Below, one piece after another: positions 58,748 to 64,000 of a stretch of DNA of 64,000 bases. The DNA is from Heterohyrax brucei (taxonomy: Eukaryota; Chordata; Mammalia; Hyracoidea; Procaviidae). The stretch is taken from positions 18,422,001 to 18,486,000 of the forward strand of contig CM053152.1 of assembly GCA_028571685.1 (NCBI GenBank). Reading direction: 5' to 3'. The notes under the pieces were generated by a model. It saw only the letters and a list, made by a program, of their open reading frames with translations, did no database searches and was not told where the DNA came from. The first letter of the stretch is position 1, and the number at the start of each line of letters is the position of its first letter. Both the position numbers and the translations under genes were made by a program.

Positions 58748-59250
58748 TTTTTTCTTATTATGAGTGAGTAAAAATGTACATTCCCATATAAATTTACATG
58801 CCCACCTATATGCAGCTTCCACTGCTCTCCCTGCCTGGTGACAATACATTATTCCTCTCTGCTGCATACATGTTTCTTCATCCCAACAGTCTTCTTTCCC
58901 CTCCTCTCCACCCACTCTCCTTCATCCATCTAGAGGTCAGCAGGATAATATCCTATAGATGCACAGAACCATAAAGTGCATCCAATATATGGTCACTCTG
59001 CATCGCCAAGTCCAATCCATTCATGTCCAAAGAGCAGCCCTTCACTATGATTTATGGGCAAGGGCAGCATAGGGTCACGGGCCATGCTCCCAGGGGAACC
59101 CCAAAGCCACTGGCCTGTCAACGGTGGTCTTTTAGTGGAGATCTCAGGGTGCACCTCTTCTTTCCTTGTGTTGCCAGTGAGACTCAACTTAGTGAGCTTC
59201 ATCACGGCTATCACTGGTGGTGGCTGGGCACCATCTGGTTCTTCCCTTTT
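58748..59250 (-). mobile_element. L1 3'UTR fragment nested in L1 #8 ORF2
   Basis: Antisense young-type L1 3'UTR: TTTACATGCCCACCTATATG, CTTCCACTGCTCTCCCTG, CAGCAGGATAATATCCTATAG, GGTCTTTTAGTGGAGATCTC, CACTGGTGGTGGCTGGGCACC. It lies between ORF2 text ATAGATTATTGATTTT and AAAACAACTTTTG, which adjoin in intact L1s. The T-run at 58747-58755 is its poly-A in antisense. Confidence 0.9.
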
Positions 59251-60829
59251 AAAAAAAACAACTTTTGTTTTTGTTAATTCTTTCATTTTTTTTATTATCT
59301 GATTTAGTTCTGCTTCAGTTTTTATTATCTGTTTTCTTCTGGTGGCCAAGCTGTTCTTTTGTTTTTCTCTTTCTACTTGTTTAAGCTGTAGGGTTAATTC
59401 TTTGATTTGGGCCCTTTTTCATTTTGCATGTGTGCATTTATTGAGATAAACTGACCTCTGAGCACTGCTTTTGATGTGTTCCACAGTTTCTGGTAGGATG
59501 GGTTTTCACTGTCATTTGATTTCAAGCATTTCTTTATTTCATCCTTGATATCTTCCATAACTCATAAGTTTAGGACTAAAGTGTTGTTCATTTTCCATGA
59601 GTTGGAGTTTCTACCTATGCTTTTTGTGCTATTGATTTCAACTCTTACAGCTTTATGAATTGAGAAAATGCTTTGCAATATTACAGTGCTTTGAATTCTG
59701 TTAAGATCTATTCTAGAGACTGTTCCATAAACATTGGAAAAAAAACATGTAATTGTCTATAGTTGGGTGGAGAGTCCTGTATATATCTATGAGTTTGAGT
59801 TGGTTCATTGTCACAGTAAGATTTTTCTTATCTTTATCGAGCTGCTTTCTGTATGTTCTGTCCATTACTGATCATTGTGTGCTGAAGTCTCCTACTATTT
59901 TTGTGGAGTGATCTATCTCACTTTTCAATGCTGTCAGTATTCATTCGATGTATTTAGAAGCTCTGTTATTGTGTGTGTAAATATTTAACATTGCTATACT
60001 ATCCTTACGTACTTGCTCTTTAAGCAGTAAATAATGTTAACCCTTGGCTGGCTGGCTGGCTGTCCACAATGGTGAATTTTACTTTAAAGTCTATTTCACC
60101 TGAGGTTAATATTGTCTCTCTTGCTCTTCTTTGCATGTTGTTAGGCTGGTATATATTTTTCCATCTTTTTGAGTTTCAGTATGTTCATATCTTTGAGTCT
60201 TAGGTGCGTTTCTTGGAAGCAGCATGTAGACAGATCATGTTTTTAAATCCAACCTGTTACTCTTTATCTCTTTCATGGTATATTTAACTTATTAACATTT
60301 TGTGTAATGATTGATAGATATGAACTTAGTGCTCTCATTTTGATGCCTTTTTGTGTGTGTGTTGTTGACAGTTTCGTCATTCTATTTAATATTCTCTTTT
60401 GAGTCATTTTTCTTTATGTCATTTTCAATGTTGATTTTATATCTTTTGAGACTTCCAGATGTGTTTCTTGTTTTGATGTCTAGTACTGTTACCTTGCTTT
60501 GCAGCTCACTCAAATTCCCCCCAGTGATCTAACTTTAAGGCAATCTTTAGGTTCTTTGCATCACCTTGACTTCTCCATCTGAAAGGTCTATGAATTCATT
60601 AATTTGTCCTTCTTTTGGTATAATGTCATTCTTTACATATTGAGATCTCTGTTTCTCTATTTTTAATACTTTAGCTTTGATTGAGTTCTGTGGATTCCCT
60701 ATCTACATTTGATTCTGGATGCTGTGTCCTGAATTGTATCCTTGAGAATATATCTGATGTTATTTGTTTTCTAATCACACAACTTACTTCAGCGTTTCTG
60801 GTAATTTTGGTCTGGTTTTTGCAAATTTT

Positions 60830-61580
60830 GTAATCATCGTTTATCTGGGAATGTCATAATTTCACCATCACATATAAGAGACTATTTTTCAGGATATGTA
60901 AGTCTTGACTGGAGGGTATCCCTCCCCTCTTCATGGCTTTCTATACAAAATTTCATTGCCTTCTTGCTAACATCATTTCTGCTGAGTAATCAGAGCTCAA
61001 TCTTAATGACTCTCCTTTGTAAGTTAGTTTTGGTTTGAACCTAGCTACCTTTGAAAGCCTTTCTTTATTGTTTATTTGGTTAAATTTGTTTATAGTATGT
61101 CTTGGTGTCTTTCTCTTGGGATTTACCTTTTACGGTGTTTGATGAACATCCTGGATAGCCACCTTCTCATCTTTCAAGATGTCAGAGAAGTTTTCTGCCA
61201 GCAAATCTTCAACAATTCTCTCTGTATTTTCTGTTATCTCGCCCTGTTCAGGAACTCCAATCACTCATAATTATTCCTTTTGATAGAGTCCCACATAACT
61301 CTTCATGATCCTTCATTTTTTTTTAAAATTTCTTTATCTGAGTTTCCTCATTAGTACTGGTGTCAGTTGCTTTATTTTCAATCTTGCTAATTCTGCATTC
61401 CATTGCTTTGATTCTCCTCCTTTGATTTTCCATTGAATTGTGTAACTCTGTGACTTTATTGTTGATTGGCTGAATTTAAGATGATTGATGCTTTAGCAAT
61501 TCTTGAAGCTTGTTTAATTTTTCTTTCTTTTTTTTACTGCACTTTGGCTAATCTCCATCCTTATTTCTTGGAGGACACTA
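60830..61580 (-). pseudogene. L1 #8 ORF1 remnant
   Basis: Antisense ORF1 text is recognisable from GAATGTCATAATTTCACC (60850) through GATAGAGTCCCACATAAC (61282) to TCTCCATCCTTATTTC (61553). No long open frame survives; the open piece on the plus strand is a shadow. Confidence 0.7.
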
Positions 61581-61759
61581 TACATAATTATTTTGTGATC
61601 TACATCTGATAACTGCAGGGAGACATTTTCATCTGGGAGATTTTTAAAATTCTTTTTGGGGGGAATTCTCTGAAGTCATTGTTATCTGCTTTAAACAATT
61701 AGAAATTGATTGATGTCTCACAGCTGCTGTTGTGATTTGTTATGTTACTGTGATCTAAC

Positions 61760-61866
61760 ATGCCCAGTGCCACTGAGTTGGATCCAACATACATACACAC
61801 ATACACAGATACACACACACACACACACCGATACACACACACACACACCACACACACACACACAAG
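61760..61866 (+). repeat. Short AfroSINE-like scrap joined to a CA-rich microsatellite
   Basis: GCCCAGTGCCACTGAGTTGG leads into ATCCAACATACATACACAC and a degenerate (CA)n to 61866, inside the L1 #8 5'UTR. GATCTAACAT just before and GATCCAACAT just inside differ by one base, so a target-site duplication is possible but not clear. Confidence 0.6.
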
Positions 61867-62039
61867 CTGGGTTTTGACCATCCAAGCAGTCTCACTGTTT
61901 GAGCTAGAGTGATTATTGGAGCCTTACTAATTCTGATGCTCTGTCACCAGATCACTGGAACGGTACCTACTCTGAGAAAGCTAGCAATAATTACTGGCTC
62001 AGGGGAGCCCAAGAACTCCTTTTCAAACCTCCCTTTATT

Positions 62040-62800
62040 ACTCTCTGCATGTCCAGAAGAAAACCTCAGGGAACGCGCATAAAATGTCTATTTTCTAGCC
62101 CAGGTAGTGTGCCAGAATTTAGAGGCCGGCGTAGAGCAAAAAGAGAGAGGAAAGGCTGAGGATAGGATGTGAAGTCAGTGCATAGGAAAGGTTTGAGCTA
62201 TGACAGTTGGTGATCACTTAGCTTGTGACACTCTGGTCAAAGTCTTCCACAGCTCTGTAGGTGCAGCAATCTGCAGTTCAGAGGAGCCAGTGGAACTCAT
62301 CTTCTATCCTTTCCTTTCTTCCCCTCTCTTAATCTGGGAGAAAAGTTCAGACAGCACATATAAAATGTCCCACTTCAGGCCTACATACTGCACTAGAATT
62401 TATGGTCTCGTGTAATGCAGAGAAGGGAGGTGGGGAAAAGTTAGGGATAGGGAGAAATCAGCATGTAGCGAAGGTTTGAGCCACCAGAGTTCACAAGCAC
62501 TTAGCTTGTGACACTCCAGTGGATGTCTACTGTGGCTCTGTAGGTGCAGTGATCTCCAAATCAAAGATGCCAGCAGAACTTTTCATCTACCCATCCCTTT
62601 GTTTCCCTCTTCAAGTATGGCAGAATACCAAAGGGCACACATGTACAATGCACCATTTCCAGTCCAGGTAGTGATACAGAATTTAGCCCATGGTGTCACT
62701 CAGAGAAGGGAGGGAAGATGTGCTGGGAACAAAGAGAGAAATCAGTGGATAGGAAAAGTTTGAGCCATATGAGTTTGCCAGCATGGTGATTTGCAGATTG
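62040..62800 (-). repeat. Tandem monomers in the 5'UTR of L1 #8 (283-284 bp period)
   Basis: The phrase GTTTGAGC(C/T)A starts at 62191 and 62474, and AGTTTGAGCCAT at about 62758 (spacing 283 and 284). Each is preceded by (A)TAGGAAA or TAGCGAAG and followed by a block GTGACACTC(C/T)(A/G)GT(C/G) and CAGAGAAGGGAGG. About two and a half units are visible. Confidence 0.8.
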
Positions 62801-63263
62801 AGTTTCCCAGTGAGAAAGGCATGCTCCTCTTGCTCACCGCTGTGGCACTTGGCTGCCAGTTGCTGCTGTGTTCCATAGGTGTGGCTGTCCTCAGCTCAGT
62901 GTTCTGGTTGAGAAAGACACGCTCCATTAAGGTACCACCACCATGCATGTCTGCCAGTCCCAGCAGTACACTCAGGCACCGCAATCCCAAGGTTAGATTC
63001 CCAGCTGAGAAGGAAGGGCTACACTCCTGTGTTGCTGCTCTGCTCCCATGCCACCAGAAGTGGGCCCCACTGCAGCTGCTGATCCGTTTCCAAGAAAAGT
63101 AGTTGTTTCCTTTCTTATCACCCAGTCTGATCTCTTACCTTTCCTCCTGATTTGGGGGTTCCTAGAAAGTCCTATTTATTCCACTCTTTTGTTTTTCAAG
63201 GTCTTAGTTGTTAGAGTAATCAGAGCAAACTTGTGGCTAGTCTGTCATCTTACTTCCACCTCA

Positions 63264-64000
63264 AGAACATTTTCTTAAATGAAAAGTTATGCCAATAGAC
63301 CTAGACTTCCCCAGAAATCATGGTCTACAGAGCCCTGCCTCTGAAATATTGGGTTGTATTTAGGAAACCTCTTTGCTTTTGGTGTAATCCAGCAATGTTA
63401 ATTTCCCTGGCACTGGATGCCATCGCTACCTTCAGTTAACCCAATTCCTATGTTTTACCTTACCTATGAAAACCTCTCTTCCTCTCATCCTTCTTTTGTA
63501 ACCATCAAAGATTATTTTCTTTAGTTACTTAAGCTTTTCTTGAGTTTTTATAATAGTCTCATACAATATTTATCCTTTTGCAGCAGACTAATTTCATTCA
63601 GCATAATGTCTTCTAGATGACTCCAAGTGATCAGATGTTTGCAAACATCATCATTGTTTGTTACCACTGCATAGTATTCCATTGTGTGAATATACCATAG
63701 TTTGTTTATCTATTCAACTGTTGATGGGCACCTAGGTTGATTCCACCTTTTTGCTATTGTGGATAGTGCTGCAATAAACATCAGTGTGTATGTATCTGTT
63801 TGTGTGACAGCACTTAGTTCTCTAGGATATATTCCATGAAGTAAGATTGCTGGATCATATGTCATTTCCATTCCTAGATTATTAAGAAAGCTCCAAATCA
63901 ATTTTCAAGGTGACTGTATCATTTTAGATACCCACCAACAACGTAGAGGAGTGCCAGTCTCTCTTGAACTTCTCCAACATTTACTGTTTTCTGTTTTGGA
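63264..64000 (-). mobile_element. Older L1, right part (3'UTR and ORF2 C-terminus)
   Basis: Continues the element split by L1 #8: AGAACATTTTCTTAAATGAA, AAGTTATGCCAATAGACC, AAATATTGGGTTGTATTTAGG, then the ORF2 end (63600 onward) including a piece at 63710-63901 with YDPAILLHGIYPREL and RWNQPRCPSTVE. It runs out of the window. Confidence 0.9.

Larger units (their letters stand above)
56020..60310 (-). pseudogene. L1 #8 ORF2 remnant
   Basis: Read right to left: endonuclease (60300-59500), interrupted by a foreign L1 3'UTR (59250-58748), RT N-terminal piece (58676-58404, FENLEELDRLLESHHLLKV), RT core (58100-57600), an AfroSINE scrap at 57999-58027, thumb region (57589-57161) with another AfroSINE scrap at 57461-57530, and the Cys-rich C-terminus (56394-56173). 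Stops and frameshifts are throughout. Confidence 0.8.
54978..63263 (-). mobile_element. L1 #8, full length, inserted into an older L1 (13-bp TSD)
   Basis: AGAACATTTTCTT at 54965-54977 and 63264-63276 flanks a whole minus-strand L1. 3'UTR is about 54978-56020, ORF2 56020-60310 (with a smaller L1 tail inside at 58748-59250), ORF1 about 60830-61580, and a 5'UTR to 63263 (CTAGTCTGTCATCTTACTTC). ORF2 is heavily broken, with readable pieces at 56173-56394 (ETLLHCWWKCKMVQPPWKAI) and 57161-57589 (RKNLHKWRNLLFSW-like, RLYVVKMPVLPKVIY). The flanking older L1 3'UTR resumes in exact register on the right. Confidence 0.92.

Noticed and set aside
61699..61881. Minus-strand frame with VCVCVCV repeats
   Set aside because: Product of the CA microsatellite.

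Overview
The window looks like an intronic stretch of a mammalian genome from the elephant lineage (Loxodonta, Elephas or a close afrotherian). The main reason is about a dozen tRNA-headed SINEs of the AfroSINE type, whose 3' ends read GAGTCGGAATCGACTC-like before a T/G-rich tail. AfroSINEs are known only from Afrotheria. There are no bacterial operons, CRISPR arrays or rRNA genes.

Host gene: the only host coding sequence I recognise is on the minus strand. It is two consecutive exons of PTPRM, the receptor-type tyrosine phosphatase mu. The exon at 20153-20426 (274 nt) encodes most of the fourth fibronectin type III repeat. The exon at 19131-19167 (37 nt) encodes ETKIDCIQVATK. A third candidate is at 12656-12730. 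It is a 75-nt open, symmetric (phase 1/1) cassette with a good acceptor, a branch-point-like motif and six CpGs, where a juxtamembrane alternative exon would be expected. The transmembrane exon is not in the window, so the rest is probably PTPRM intron.

Layout: 1-11990 holds two head-to-tail, nearly full-length minus-strand L1 elements, decayed, with untranslated 5' ends at about 5895 and 11990. 11991-24396 is mostly single-copy intron with the exons, a hAT fossil, MIRs, one AfroSINE, a CA repeat and a MaLR-like LTR. 24397-26018 is a 5'-truncated L1. 26019-34330 is SINE-rich intron (eight or nine AfroSINEs, one nested head-to-head in another; a second LTR; L2 and MIR fossils). 34333-36752 and 37283-37970 are 5'-truncated L1s. 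38197-44850 is a full-length plus-strand L1 with a perfect 17-bp target-site duplication (TSD). 44868-54200 holds an old L1 tail, SINEs, L2, an L1 3'UTR-only insertion and a dead mariner transposon. 54205-64000 is an L1-inside-L1 nest: a full-length minus-strand L1 (54978-63263, 13-bp TSD) splits an older L1 3'UTR and itself carries a smaller L1 tail and AfroSINE scraps.

Most interesting: (1) the candidate PTPRM cassette exon; (2) a set of very short AfroSINE 3'-end insertions of about 25-70 bp, two of them with perfect 10- and 12-bp TSDs; (3) two short-range ectopic copies inside L1 sequence (133 bp and 81 bp) that are far more alike than their surroundings; (4) L1 5'UTRs built of tandem monomers. 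All identities come from reading the sequence; no database search was possible.
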